Of a DNA stretch of 33,412 bases, positions 1 to 9,014 are shown piece by piece. This stretch comes from an uncultured Geobacteraceae bacterium (GTDB taxonomy: Bacteria > Desulfobacterota > Desulfuromonadia > Geobacterales > Pseudopelobacteraceae): the NCBI GenBank assembly GCA_903958085.1, contig CAJBRY010000571.1, forward strand, positions 1 through 33,412. Direction: 5' to 3'. The notes under the pieces are model-generated. The model searched no databases. It worked only from the letters and a program-made list of their open reading frames with translations, and had not been told where the DNA came from. Each line of letters begins with the position of its first letter. The first letter of the stretch is position 1. A program made the translations under genes and the position numbers.

Positions 1-729
1 GGCATTGTAGGTGACGGTGTAGGTTGGCAGTGCTGTCCATTTGGCATATAGCGTGACGTTGGCCGAACCCATGGTGAAGCTGGCTCCATAAGCAGTCCCG
101 GTGCCATCACTGTTTTGATACCAACCGGCGAAGCTGTAACCTGTTCTGGTGAAGGTGTTTGTTTTGACTGTGACTGTTGCGCCGGTCAGATATGGACTGC
201 TTGCATCAGTCATTGTGCCGGTGCCGCCGTTGGCGTTGTAAGTGACAGTGTAGGTTGGGAGTGCTGTCCATTTGGCATATAGCGTGACGTTGGCGGAAGC
301 CATGGTGAAGGTTGTTCCGTAAGCGGTGCCGGTGCAAGCACTGTTTTGATACCAAGCAACAAAACTGTAACCTGTTCTGGTGAAGGTGTTGTTTTTTACG
401 GTTACCGTTGCGCCGGTGAGATACGGACTGTTTGCGTCAGTCATGGTGCCGGTTCCACCGTTTGAATTGTAGGTTACGGTGTAAGTCGGCAGTGCTGTCC
501 ATTTGGCATAAAGTGTGACGTTGGCGGTACCCATGCTGAAGGTTGCCGCTGCCGCGTAATTCGTACCACCTCCATTGGCCTCTGTATTCCAACCGGCAAA
601 GGTGTAGCCTGTTCTGCTGAAAGTGTTGGATTTGACGGTTACTGTTGCGCCGGTCAGATATGGACTGCCTGCATCGGTCATTGTGCCTGTGCCGCCGTTG
701 GCGTTGTAGGTTACGGTGTAGGTTGGCGG
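1..729 (-). repeat. Tandem ~231-bp (77-aa) InlB/Listeria-Bacteroides-type repeats, three full copies, continuing out of the window
   Basis: The string tgctgtccatttggcat recurs at 31, 262 and 493 (exact 231-bp steps); each unit translates as PTYTVTYNANGGTGTMTDAxSPYLTGATVTVKxNTFxRTGYxFAGW...LYAKWTAL. Confidence 0.9.
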
Positions 730-3700
730 CGGTATTGTGGTGACTTTGAATGCCCCATCAACGCCACCGATGGTGAGGGTTGCGGTTGTCATAGTGCTGT
801 AGCTAGCCGAGGCGGTCTGGCGCACGGTAACGGTCTGGCCGTTAGTGACAGTGCCGGCTGTCGATTTATAATCGCCGCCGTTAATCGAATAAGTCCCGCC
901 AACGATACTGATATTTGCGTCGCTGTTAATACCCGCAACAGTGATGGTATTGGAGGTGGCCACAGAACTGAGTGCCGCAGCAGTCTGTGCAGTGAAAGAG
1001 AAGGCATCCGGTGTGGTATCCAGCATCAATTCAAACGCGCACATGCCACTTGTGTCGGCGTTGTAAATTGCCAGAATTTCTGAAGCATTAAGAGCGGTGT
1101 TGAATATCTGCGGTTCGTCAATTATTCCGTTGGTAGGATTACGTAAACCATTTTGTGATCCAATAGAGATTGGATTTTGACTGCTTGGAATTTGATTTGT
1201 TATCGTCCATGTTGTTGCGACTGCGCCGTTAATATACAGCTTTACATTATCGGCAGTGTTCGTTGTACCATCCCAGGTTAAGGCGATGTGATACCACTGG
1301 TTGGCAGTTATAAGATTTATTGCAGAATAGAGGGGGGTGGGGTTTGTAATGCCTGGAACAACAACGATCCTCCCATCGCTAACTACAGCCAAAGTATAGG
1401 AATAGTCGCTTCCATTATCTGTGCCTTTATAAAAGATATGGGAGTATTCAGTAGGTAAAGTGTTCAGTTTTACCCATGTCTGCAAGGTGATTGGGCCTGT
1501 TATGTCCAAAGATTCGGAATTAGGCACACTCAGATAAGTGTTTTCACTGACACTGAATCCCTGCCCTACTTTTCCAGCCGCATAACTGCCGGTGAAAGTA
1601 CCATTATTTACACCTTTCTGATCATTGGCATTTCCTTCACCCCTCCACCAGGAGACAAGACCGGTTGGTGGTGCAATACACGCATTCAATTCAAACGCGC
1701 CGATATCGCAAATGTTTCCTTGTGGCCTAACTACCCCTCGCTGGTCAAGCCCGCTTACTGGTGCCTCCGCGCAAATAGTATTGTCGCCTGCATCTATGGC
1801 AGGGGAGCCAGTTGTAAGTGCATGTGTCTGTGTAGGCCCACCGTTGCTGGCTAATGCACTCAGCAGAGGATTAGAATTCTGCAAATCTCCCGTTCCCGTG
1901 AACCCACATGTTGTGCCACTTTCCAAATTATGACCTGCGGAGGTTATTGTCCCAGCATCATTAGTACAATTATTAGCATTGATTGTGTTGGAAAGAGTGG
2001 TGGTGCCACCGTTATTGTAAATGCCACTACCCCCGTCAGTAGCAGAATTGCCGCTGATTGTAGAATTTTTCATTATGAGGGTGCCGGTGTTTGCAACACC
2101 ACCGCCAACCGTAACGGCAGAATTACCGCTCACAGTGGAATTAATAACTGAAACCGTGCCAGTAATAAAAATACCTCCACCACTATAATCTATCGTGTTG
2201 TTATTGTTTATGGTGGAACTTATAACGGTAAGCGTGCCACTACTATAAATACCTCCGCCACTGCTAGCTGAATTACCACTAATGGTTGAGTTGGTTATGA
2301 TAGCAGTATCGCGGTTATCTATGCCCCCACCGCTATTGGACGTAGTGTTGCCGCTGATGGTAGAATTGGAGATGGTTAGTGTGCCGCCGCTATCGCTGTA
2401 AATTCCGCCACCAGAGTTGTTACTGATGATTGAATTTGAGATAACAAGCGTTCCGTCTCTGTGATAAATGCCGGCTGCGATGTTGCTTGCCGCATTGCTT
2501 GTGATGGTGGAGTTAGTTATTGTGAGTAAAGCTCTGTTATAAATTCCGCCACCACGATACGACGTGTTACCGTTAGTAATAGTGACACCTGTTATGGAGA
2601 CAACCACCCCGGCAGTAAAGTCCGGGTTAATATGGAAAATACCGTCCAATCCACCACCGTTTATAGTTGTAGAGCTAGAGCCTGCACCAATAACAGCAAC
2701 ACTTTTTCTTATGTCATAATCACCTTTGGCATTGAGGTTTTCTTCAGCTCCGGCAATCAAAGTAATATAAGTCCCTGCCGGGATGTTTATCGTATCGTTT
2801 ATTCCATATGTACCTGTAGTCGCGCAGTCAGCATAGGTTGTGGCTGCGTTGTTAATATTGCTTATCGCCTCGCGCAGTGAGCATTTACCGTCAGAACCAT
2901 CAAGCGCATCAGTGGCGTCTGCAGTTACATTCAAAGTTACCGGTACCGGCATGATGAACTGACCCAATGAAAAGGGACCCGATCCCACCGGGATAGTGGT
3001 AGGGGAGACGGTGTTGGTGCTGGTGTCAATTACAGAAACAGTACTACTCCCATAATTCGACACATACACACGTGTGCCTGCCGGATTGACAGAAATGCCA
3101 TAAGGGATCGAGCCCACCGTCACAGTATCGATGACGGTGTTGGTGCTGGTGTCGATCACATAAACAGTATTGGCGGTATAACTGGCCACATATGCCCGAG
3201 TACCGGCCGGATTCACTGCTACCCCTGTAAGATCCGGCCCCACAGATATAGTTGCCGTGACGGTGTTGTTGCTGGTGTCGATCACCGAGACAGAATTATC
3301 ATTATTCGAATTCGTCACATACACTCGCGTACCGGTCGGGTTTATGGCAATACCAAGAGGAAAATTTCCCACCGTCACGGTGGCGATGACGCTATTATCA
3401 CTGGTGTCGATAACTTTGACGGTATTGCCTCCAGCGTAGTTCGCAACATAAAGCCGCGTACCCGTAGGATTAACTACAACACCAATTGGTTCCCCCATGT
3501 CAGGAATTGTGGCTACAGAGTTATCGCTGGTGTTGATCACTGAAACGGTACCACCAACCCTGTTCGCAACATACACCCTCGTACCTGCAGGGTTTACTGT
3601 AATGCCATAAGGGTTGTTACCCACAGGTATCGGATCACCGATGACAGTGTTGAGACTGGTGTCGATCACAGAAACTGTGTTGGCAAGAGCATTTGTCACA

Positions 3701-3915
3701 TACACCCGCGTACCGCTCGGGCTGACTGCGACGCCAAAAGGGCCATCTCCCACTGTTACAGTGTCAGTGACTAAGTTGCTACCGGTATCGATCACCGAGA
3801 CGGAGTCGCTGTTATAATTAGCAATATACGCAAACGGTCCCGCCGAGCTTCCCCAAACTGATGTCGCAAAAAAGCAAAATCCGAAAAACAGGAACATTCT
3901 CAATGAATTTTTCAT
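1..3915 (-). CDS. Giant mosaic surface protein (N-terminal 1305 codons; 3' end outside window): signal peptide, YVTN beta-propeller repeats, CSLREAI right-handed beta-helix, choice-of-anchor-Q-like segment, LamG/concanavalin-like domain, InlB B-type repeats
   Basis: Manual minus-strand translation from ATG at 3915 (MKNSLRMFLFFGFCFFATSVWGSSAGPFAYIANYNSDSVSVIDTGSN...) with an RBS-like AAAGGTGA upstream; stays open to base 1. Motifs read: GTRVYVTN repeats, DGSDGKCSLREAISNI, GGGIYN...ISNSTISGN, DQRGVVRPQGNICDIGAFE, GLVSWWRGEGNANDQKG, YTVTYNANGGTGTMTDA...GYTFAGW...LYAKW. Missing from the ORF track because it has no stop inside the window. Confidence 0.9.
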   Translation of the reverse strand, partial: MKNSLRMFLFFGFCFFATSVWGSSAGPFAYIANYNSDSVSVIDTGSNLVTDTVTVGDGPFGVAVSPSGTRVYVTNALANTVSVIDTSLNTVIGDPIPVGNNPYGITVNPAGTRVYVANRVGGTVSVINTSDNSVATIPDMGEPIGVVVNPTGTRLYVANYAGGNTVKVIDTSDNSVIATVTVGNFPLGIAINPTGTRVYVTNSNNDNSVSVIDTSNNTVTATISVGPDLTGVAVNPAGTRAYVASYTANTVYVIDTSTNTVIDTVTVGSIPYGISVNPAGTRVYVSNYGSSTVSVIDTSTNTVSPTTIPVGSGPFSLGQFIMPVPVTLNVTADATDALDGSDGKCSLREAISNINNAATTYADCATTGTYGINDTINIPAGTYITLIAGAEENLNAKGDYDIRKSVAVIGAGSSSTTINGGGLDGIFHINPDFTAGVVVSITGVTITNGNTSYRGGGIYNRALLTITNSTITSNAASNIAAGIYHRDGTLVISNSIISNNSGGGIYSDSGGTLTISNSTISGNTTSNSGGGIDNRDTAIITNSTISGNSASSGGGIYSSGTLTVISSTINNNNTIDYSGGGIFITGTVSVINSTVSGNSAVTVGGGVANTGTLIMKNSTISGNSATDGGSGIYNNGGTTTLSNTINANNCTNDAGTITSAGHNLESGTTCGFTGTGDLQNSNPLLSALASNGGPTQTHALTTGSPAIDAGDNTICAEAPVSGLDQRGVVRPQGNICDIGAFELNACIAPPTGLVSWWRGEGNANDQKGVNNGTFTGSYAAGKVGQGFSVSENTYLSVPNSESLDITGPITLQTWVKLNTLPTEYSHIFYKGTDNGSDYSYTLAVVSDGRIVVVPGITNPTPLYSAINLITANQWYHIALTWDGTTNTADNVKLYINGAVATTWTITNQIPSSQNPISIGSQNGLRNPTNGIIDEPQIFNTALNASEILAIYNADTSGMCAFELMLDTTPDAFSFTAQTAAALSSVATSNTITVAGINSDANISIVGGTYSINGGDYKSTAGTVTNGQTVTVRQTASASYSTMTTATLTIGGVDGAFKVTTIPPPTYTVTYNANGGTGTMTDAGSPYLTGATVTVKSNTFSRTGYTFAGWNTEANGGGTNYAAAATFSMGTANVTLYAKWTALPTYTVTYNSNGGTGTMTDANSPYLTGATVTVKNNTFTRTGYSFVAWYQNSACTGTAYGTTFTMASANVTLYAKWTALPTYTVTYNANGGTGTMTDASSPYLTGATVTVKTNTFTRTGYSFAGWYQNSDGTGTAYGASFTMGSANVTLYAKWTALPTYTVTYNA
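2960..3850 (-). repeat. About seven YVTN-type beta-propeller repeats, period ~126-129 bp
   Basis: gacggtgttggtgctggtgtcgatcac-like strings at ~3007, 3133, 3259, 3388 and onward; protein repeats xVxVIDTSxNTVxxTxxVGxxPxGxxVxPxGTRVYVxN. Confidence 0.85.
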
Positions 3916-4162
3916 AGCTATTCACCTTTATATTTTGATTGGCTGAGATGAGAGGAGGAAAGGAGGTGGCAGAAAATATCAGCAAAGCAGATATATTAGC
4001 AATAAAAAAGAGCATAAAGAGAAGAGCAGGGTGGGGGGAAATAAGTGAAGGAAATAATCCGACTTGTTCTAATTTGCCGCTTCCCCGCCCATTGAGAAGG
4101 TCGGCTCCTCAAACAGATGAGTACACATGTGGAATTTGAGAAGTGATAGAGTCAGCAGCTAT

Positions 4163-4486
4163 TCAGAAAGTTTTCAGAATGTATTCCGCCAGCGCAGCAG
4201 CTTCGCTGTCTGAAATGGCTTTGGCATCAAACGGGAGCATATCAGGTCCCGGCTTCCGGATGTAGGCAACAATCTCTGCCACAGTCTTTATGTTGTTTCT
4301 CTCTAAATCTGCCCGTTTCAGGCCTTTTGTGCCCCGCATTATGTTACCGCCATCTGGGTGGCAGTAAGCACACTTTTCTGCGAAAAGAGCTTTCGCACTC
4401 CGCGTTTCTCCGGATTTTGAGCACGCGGCAACAATCAGTAATGCTGCAACAGCTATCATATTTGATGTGATTTGAGATGCTTTCAT
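4163..4486 (-). CDS. Monoheme class I c-type cytochrome, lipoprotein-like signal
   Basis: 107 aa; one CxxCH (CAYCH); N-terminal hydrophobic stretch ending LLIVAACSKS (lipobox-like); candidate distal Met ligand in PGPDMLPFD; last gene of the hyb cluster. Confidence 0.82.
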   Translation of the reverse strand: MKASQITSNMIAVAALLIVAACSKSGETRSAKALFAEKCAYCHPDGGNIMRGTKGLKRADLERNNIKTVAEIVAYIRKPGPDMLPFDAKAISDSEAAALAEYILKTF

Positions 4487-4494
4487 GTGCCTCC

Positions 4495-4977
4495 TTAAAG
4501 ACTTCTCGGTTCTACAACAAGGCCAAGTGAACGCAGTTCTTCAGCGACCAGGCCGGCCAGTACCGAAATTTTGCCTGCAACTACTTCGGTCAGTTCAAGT
4601 CCGGTATCGATGGATTGCGGATCAACACCGAGCAGGACGATTTTATTAGGAACAGAACCGGTCAGTCGGGCTGTTGCAAGCAGGTCGGAGATTCCGAGTT
4701 GGTGCGGTGAGATTTTCTTTTGGAAGAAGGCTGGAACATCCTCACCTTCGAATCTCGATATTGTTCCGGCAGCAGAACCTGTATTGATTACATCGACCAG
4801 TATAAGTACATCGCGATTATCGATATACTGGAGAAGCTCAATGCCGGCTGTTCCACCATCCAGAAGTTCGACGCCATCAGGCATCTCATATTTTTTTTCC
4901 AGTTCCTCAATAACGCGAACACCTGCCCCTTCATCCTGAAGGAGCAGATTTCCGATTCCCATCACTAATACATTCAT
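4495..4977 (-). CDS. hybD: HyaD/HybD-family hydrogenase maturation endopeptidase (HybP of Geobacter nomenclature)
   Basis: MNVLVMGIGNLLLQDEGAGVRVIEEL, LLDGGTAGIELL, ISPHQLGISDLL; directly downstream of the hydrogenase large subunit. Confidence 0.93.
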   Translation of the reverse strand: MNVLVMGIGNLLLQDEGAGVRVIEELEKKYEMPDGVELLDGGTAGIELLQYIDNRDVLILVDVINTGSAAGTISRFEGEDVPAFFQKKISPHQLGISDLLATARLTGSVPNKIVLLGVDPQSIDTGLELTEVVAGKISVLAGLVAEELRSLGLVVEPRSL

Positions 4978-4985
4978 AAAGTTTC

Positions 4986-6686
4986 CTATAATGCCCTGAC
5001 TTTGACAATTTCCTTGTTTTCCTTATCAACCAGATGAATGGCGCATGCCAGACATGGATCGAAAGAGTGTATAGTTCTTAAAACCTCGAGCGGTTTTTCC
5101 GGATCGGCAATTGGTGTCCCGATCAACGATGCTTCATACGGCCCCGGAACATCCTTGGAATTTCTTGGACTTGAATTCCATGTTGATGGGACTACGCACT
5201 GATAGTTTTTAATCTTCTTTTTGTCAATCACAATCCAGTGAGACAGGACACCACGCGGCGCTTCGTGCATACCTACGCCGCTGATTTCGCCATTTGGAAA
5301 TTCAGGCTTGTTGAAGGTTTTGGTGTCACCCTTGCCAATGTTGTCGATTAGAAGCTGCCATTGGCTCTGGAGGGTCTCGTGTATAACTGCGGCACGGATT
5401 GCTCTGGCTGCATGGCGGCCAATTGTTGAGTGAAGTGCACCGATCCCGACGCTTTTTCCGGCGAGACTGCTGACGGTTTTAAGCGCCTTTTCGGCATATT
5501 TTTTCGTAGGAGCATGGCCGGCAGCATACATGCAGAGAACATTTGCCAAAGGTCCGACCTGAGCCGGAGAACCGTGGAATGTTGGAGCCTTGACCCAGGA
5601 ATATTTTCCGTCATCCTGAAAGTCTGTATAATTAGGCTCTGTCTCGCCTTGCCATGGATGAAGGTCCGCACTCCCCTTGTACCATGCATGCTTATTGCTT
5701 TCGCTTACACCCTTTATAAAATATTCATCATGGAAATTTTTGATCGGCTGGAATTTTGATACGTCACCGTTTGGAATATAGCCGCCTGAGTGAGCGAAAG
5801 TCGTGCCTTTTGTATCAAGCGGATATTCCGGCACACTGAGATAATTCATTACGCCGGCGCCGTAGGCAGTCCAGTCACTGTAAAATGCACCAATGGCGCA
5901 CACATCGGGGAAGTAGACATTGTTGATAAAGTCGCCCAGTTCGTCAATAAGTGTCTTAACATAGAAAAGTCGTTCAATGGAAAGAGTGGAAGGGCTGTCC
6001 GTGTTGATCGCGTTAGTTACGCCGCCAACAGCAAGATTCTGGATATGCGGCGTTTTTGAACCAAGAATTGAGACAATCATGTTTGCCCGGCGCTGGATCT
6101 CCAGAGCCTGAAGATAATGGGTGGTTGCCAGAAGATTGACTTCCGGGGAAAGCTTCATTGCCGGATGTCCCCAGTAACCATTGGCAAATATGCCAAGCTG
6201 ACCGCTCCCGACAAAACCTTTCAGTTTTTCCTGCGTCTGCGTCAACTCCTGAACACTGTTCAAATGCCATGAAGAGATTCCCTGAGCAAGTGAAGCGGTC
6301 TTTTTGGGATCTGCTTTAAGAGCAGAAGTCACATCCACCCAGTCGAGCGCCGACAGGTGATAGAAATGAACGATATGATCGTGCAGGGAATGAGCCGCAA
6401 TCAACATATTCCTGATGTACTGTGCGTTCAGCGGAATTTCCAACTTCAATGCGTTCTCGACAGACCTGACGGATGCAATTGCGTGTACAGTCGTACAGAC
6501 TCCGCAGATGCGCTGGGTAAAGAGCCACGCCTCACGAGGGTCTCTCCCTTTGAGAATGGTCTCGATACCGCGCCACATCTGTCCGGATGCCCAGGCATTT
6601 GTAACTCGTCCGCCGTCAATTGAGCAGTCAACTCTCAAGTGACCTTCTATTCTTGTTACCGGGTCAATGGTGATTCGTTTTGCCAT
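4986..6686 (-). CDS. hybL: [NiFe]-hydrogenase large subunit (group 1, membrane-bound uptake type)
   Basis: 566 aa; N-terminal RICGVCTTVHA and C-terminal DPCLACAIH motifs coordinating the NiFe site; C-terminal extension LVDKENKEIVKVRAL after the expected processing His. Confidence 0.97.
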   Translation of the reverse strand: MAKRITIDPVTRIEGHLRVDCSIDGGRVTNAWASGQMWRGIETILKGRDPREAWLFTQRICGVCTTVHAIASVRSVENALKLEIPLNAQYIRNMLIAAHSLHDHIVHFYHLSALDWVDVTSALKADPKKTASLAQGISSWHLNSVQELTQTQEKLKGFVGSGQLGIFANGYWGHPAMKLSPEVNLLATTHYLQALEIQRRANMIVSILGSKTPHIQNLAVGGVTNAINTDSPSTLSIERLFYVKTLIDELGDFINNVYFPDVCAIGAFYSDWTAYGAGVMNYLSVPEYPLDTKGTTFAHSGGYIPNGDVSKFQPIKNFHDEYFIKGVSESNKHAWYKGSADLHPWQGETEPNYTDFQDDGKYSWVKAPTFHGSPAQVGPLANVLCMYAAGHAPTKKYAEKALKTVSSLAGKSVGIGALHSTIGRHAARAIRAAVIHETLQSQWQLLIDNIGKGDTKTFNKPEFPNGEISGVGMHEAPRGVLSHWIVIDKKKIKNYQCVVPSTWNSSPRNSKDVPGPYEASLIGTPIADPEKPLEVLRTIHSFDPCLACAIHLVDKENKEIVKVRAL

Positions 6687-6734
6687 TATATCCTCCGTGT
6701 TTTCATATTCTTTTTATTTGAATTCAGTAAATTA

Positions 6735-7937
6735 TCAATGATGGTCTTCAGGGAACAGATTCAGATATTTTGCACAAACCTTGAAGCCGAGTATTGCAAA
6801 AGCGATCATTCCCGCTGTAAGTAACAGTTCCATAAATGAAGGGAAATAATCTCCACCTACCCGGTTCGCATAATCAGATACCCCAAATACTCCGACGTTA
6901 AGGCGGTTCAGCAATACGCCAACTATGACCATGATGTTTGCAACAAAAATTGTATTCAGGTCAGCACGGTTCGACTTTTTTGCCAGCAATACACAAGGAA
7001 TGACTATACCTACCGCCATCTCAAGCAGCCACATGAAGCCGAGGAAACCACTGGTGAAAAGAGCTCCGATTCCCGGGCCGGTGATTACGTGTCCAAACTT
7101 GAAAAGAGTATAAAAAGAGCCGAAGAATACGACGCCTTTCGCCAGTCCATCAAGAACATCCTTAGGGGCTTCATGGTTGAATACTTTGCTTGTCAGGATA
7201 GTTTCAAAGCTTACCATTGAGAGTCCCATCATTATTGCTGAAATGAGGAACATATATGGAATATGTTTGCTGTACCAGAGCGGGGAAAGCTTGCTGGGGG
7301 CTATCAGGTAAACTGCGCCAAGGGATGACTGATGCAGGAGAGACAGGAGCACCCCGAAAAGAACGATTCCCACCATGCATCTGTTAACCCAACCAAGAGC
7401 CTTGTTCCAGCCAAGTTTTTCAAAAATCATAGGACTTGATTCAGTAGCCAGGGTCGAAGTATAGGCCACTACATGCAACGCAACGATGAACATGATCGAA
7501 TTTACCTGCCACATGACCATCGGGTGCCAGATTACGAAAGAACGACCGATGTCCAGGGTTATGGATAAAGCAGCAAGCAGGTAACCGAAAAAGGCGTTCA
7601 GAATTGATGCTCTAACGATGCATTTGTACTTTTTCCAGTTAAGGAGATAGACCATTGCGGCAATAATGAAGCCACCGGCGGCCATGGCAACGCCACCAAG
7701 AACATCAAAAGCAATCCATATCCCCCATGGCCAATAATCATTCAGATTTGTGGAAGCGCCAAGACCAAAGATAACCCGATAGGCAGCAACAGCAACCGCA
7801 CCTAGAATCAGCATAATCAGAACTCTTGTAAACGGAGTGTCCATCTTGATGCCAAGGTGGTCACTATGCCTGTCGTCCATCAGCTTGTTTAAAGCGCCAC
7901 CCAGTTTCGGGCCGGCAAATTTGGTGAAATCAGTCAT
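6735..7937 (-). CDS. hybB: HybB-type NrfD-family integral membrane hydrogenase subunit
   Basis: Polytopic hydrophobic protein; start chosen as MTDFTKF at 7937 (track start 7952 lies deeper in hybA); overlaps the hybA stop (ATGACTGA). Confidence 0.92.
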   Translation of the reverse strand: MTDFTKFAGPKLGGALNKLMDDRHSDHLGIKMDTPFTRVLIMLILGAVAVAAYRVIFGLGASTNLNDYWPWGIWIAFDVLGGVAMAAGGFIIAAMVYLLNWKKYKCIVRASILNAFFGYLLAALSITLDIGRSFVIWHPMVMWQVNSIMFIVALHVVAYTSTLATESSPMIFEKLGWNKALGWVNRCMVGIVLFGVLLSLLHQSSLGAVYLIAPSKLSPLWYSKHIPYMFLISAIMMGLSMVSFETILTSKVFNHEAPKDVLDGLAKGVVFFGSFYTLFKFGHVITGPGIGALFTSGFLGFMWLLEMAVGIVIPCVLLAKKSNRADLNTIFVANIMVIVGVLLNRLNVGVFGVSDYANRVGGDYFPSFMELLLTAGMIAFAILGFKVCAKYLNLFPEDHH

Positions 7938-9012
7938 GATGATCCCCCTCATCCTTTTTTTTCTTGTACATGCGACTGGTTATCGCATGAAGCGTGGTTC
8001 CACCGAGAAATACGCCAAGAAAAACCCAGGGGATTTTGGCAATGTATGCCCAGGTAAGATCAGGGAGTGCAGAATTTGGAATATCCTTATTGAATCCCAG
8101 AAGCTCGTATGAGATGCCTGAAAGCATCAGATTCTGCGTGCCTCCTGCTTCAGTCAGACCATAAACCTTATCTGCGTAAGCAGCTACGGGTCTTGACAAT
8201 GTCTCCTTTGAGCCAAGAGTTTTTATCGGAAAGTTGTATTCGGTACCAGGTTTCATTGCAAACCGTTTTTTTGCCTCTTCGCGAAGGTCTGTAACTTTTC
8301 CGAAGATGGTTGCGCCTGTTGGACAATATTCAGCGCAGGCAGCATATTTGCCATCTTTCAGGCGATGCCTGCATAGCTGGCATTTTCTAACTTCCGGCCA
8401 TGCAGAATTCCATTCATAGCGGGGGATGTTGAAAGGGCAGCCTATCTGGCAGTAACGACAGCCTATGCAACGATATGCCTCGTAATAGACTACTCCGTTT
8501 TTTGGATCTTTGATGAAGGCGCCGGCCGGACAAACGGAAGCGCAGGCCGGTGTAATACAGTGAAGGCATTGCTGTTTGAAAAAGGCATGCCCGTTCACGG
8601 CAGAATCCTTTTTCTCGCCGGTACCGTTTCTATATGCCTTGATTACGTTAATCGTATTTCCCGAAAGATCCTGAGCGACATCCCAGATTCCCTCGTTTCC
8701 TTTGATTGTGTCAGTCTCATAGCTCGGAGCTTTCATCGGCTCGGTCTTTTCGGATTTAGTGCAAATGAGCGAATCTACTACCCCGGAGACCAGGCCTTCC
8801 TTATAGAGGGCACCGCCAGGCACGCTGTTATGAGTTTTACAGTTAACCATGCATGACTTGCAACCAACACAGAGAGTCGCATCGTACAGAAGACCGATTG
8901 CCTCAGGCGGAAGCTCTGTAGACATTTTAGCCTCTACCGATGGAACCCCTGCGGCAAGGACAACTGCACTGCCTGTAACCCCCTTCAAAAATCCACGTCT
9001 ACTGATCGACAT
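7930..9012 (-). CDS. hybA: HybA-type 4Fe-4S ferredoxin hydrogenase subunit, Tat signal and C-terminal membrane anchor
   Basis: MSISRRGFLKGV Tat motif; clusters CVGCKSCMVNC, CLHCITPACASVCPAGA, CIGCRYCQIGCPF, CQLCRHR...CAEYCPTGA; C-terminal hydrophobic helix WVFLGVFLGGTTLHAITSRM. Confidence 0.95.
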   Translation of the reverse strand: MSISRRGFLKGVTGSAVVLAAGVPSVEAKMSTELPPEAIGLLYDATLCVGCKSCMVNCKTHNSVPGGALYKEGLVSGVVDSLICTKSEKTEPMKAPSYETDTIKGNEGIWDVAQDLSGNTINVIKAYRNGTGEKKDSAVNGHAFFKQQCLHCITPACASVCPAGAFIKDPKNGVVYYEAYRCIGCRYCQIGCPFNIPRYEWNSAWPEVRKCQLCRHRLKDGKYAACAEYCPTGATIFGKVTDLREEAKKRFAMKPGTEYNFPIKTLGSKETLSRPVAAYADKVYGLTEAGGTQNLMLSGISYELLGFNKDIPNSALPDLTWAYIAKIPWVFLGVFLGGTTLHAITSRMYKKKKDEGDHHD

Positions 9013-9014
9013 AA

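Noticed and set aside
1625-3817. Plus-strand small ORFs at 1625-1933, 1930-2151, 2632-2880, 3257-3439, 3614-3817
   Set aside because: All lie opposite the open minus-strand giant ORF with clear domain matches; no RBS or recognisable product.
5348-6623. ORFs on both strands inside hybL (e.g. 5348-5689, 5430-5759, 6357-6623)
   Set aside because: Hydrogenase large subunit frame is certain from its metal-binding motifs; these are shadows.
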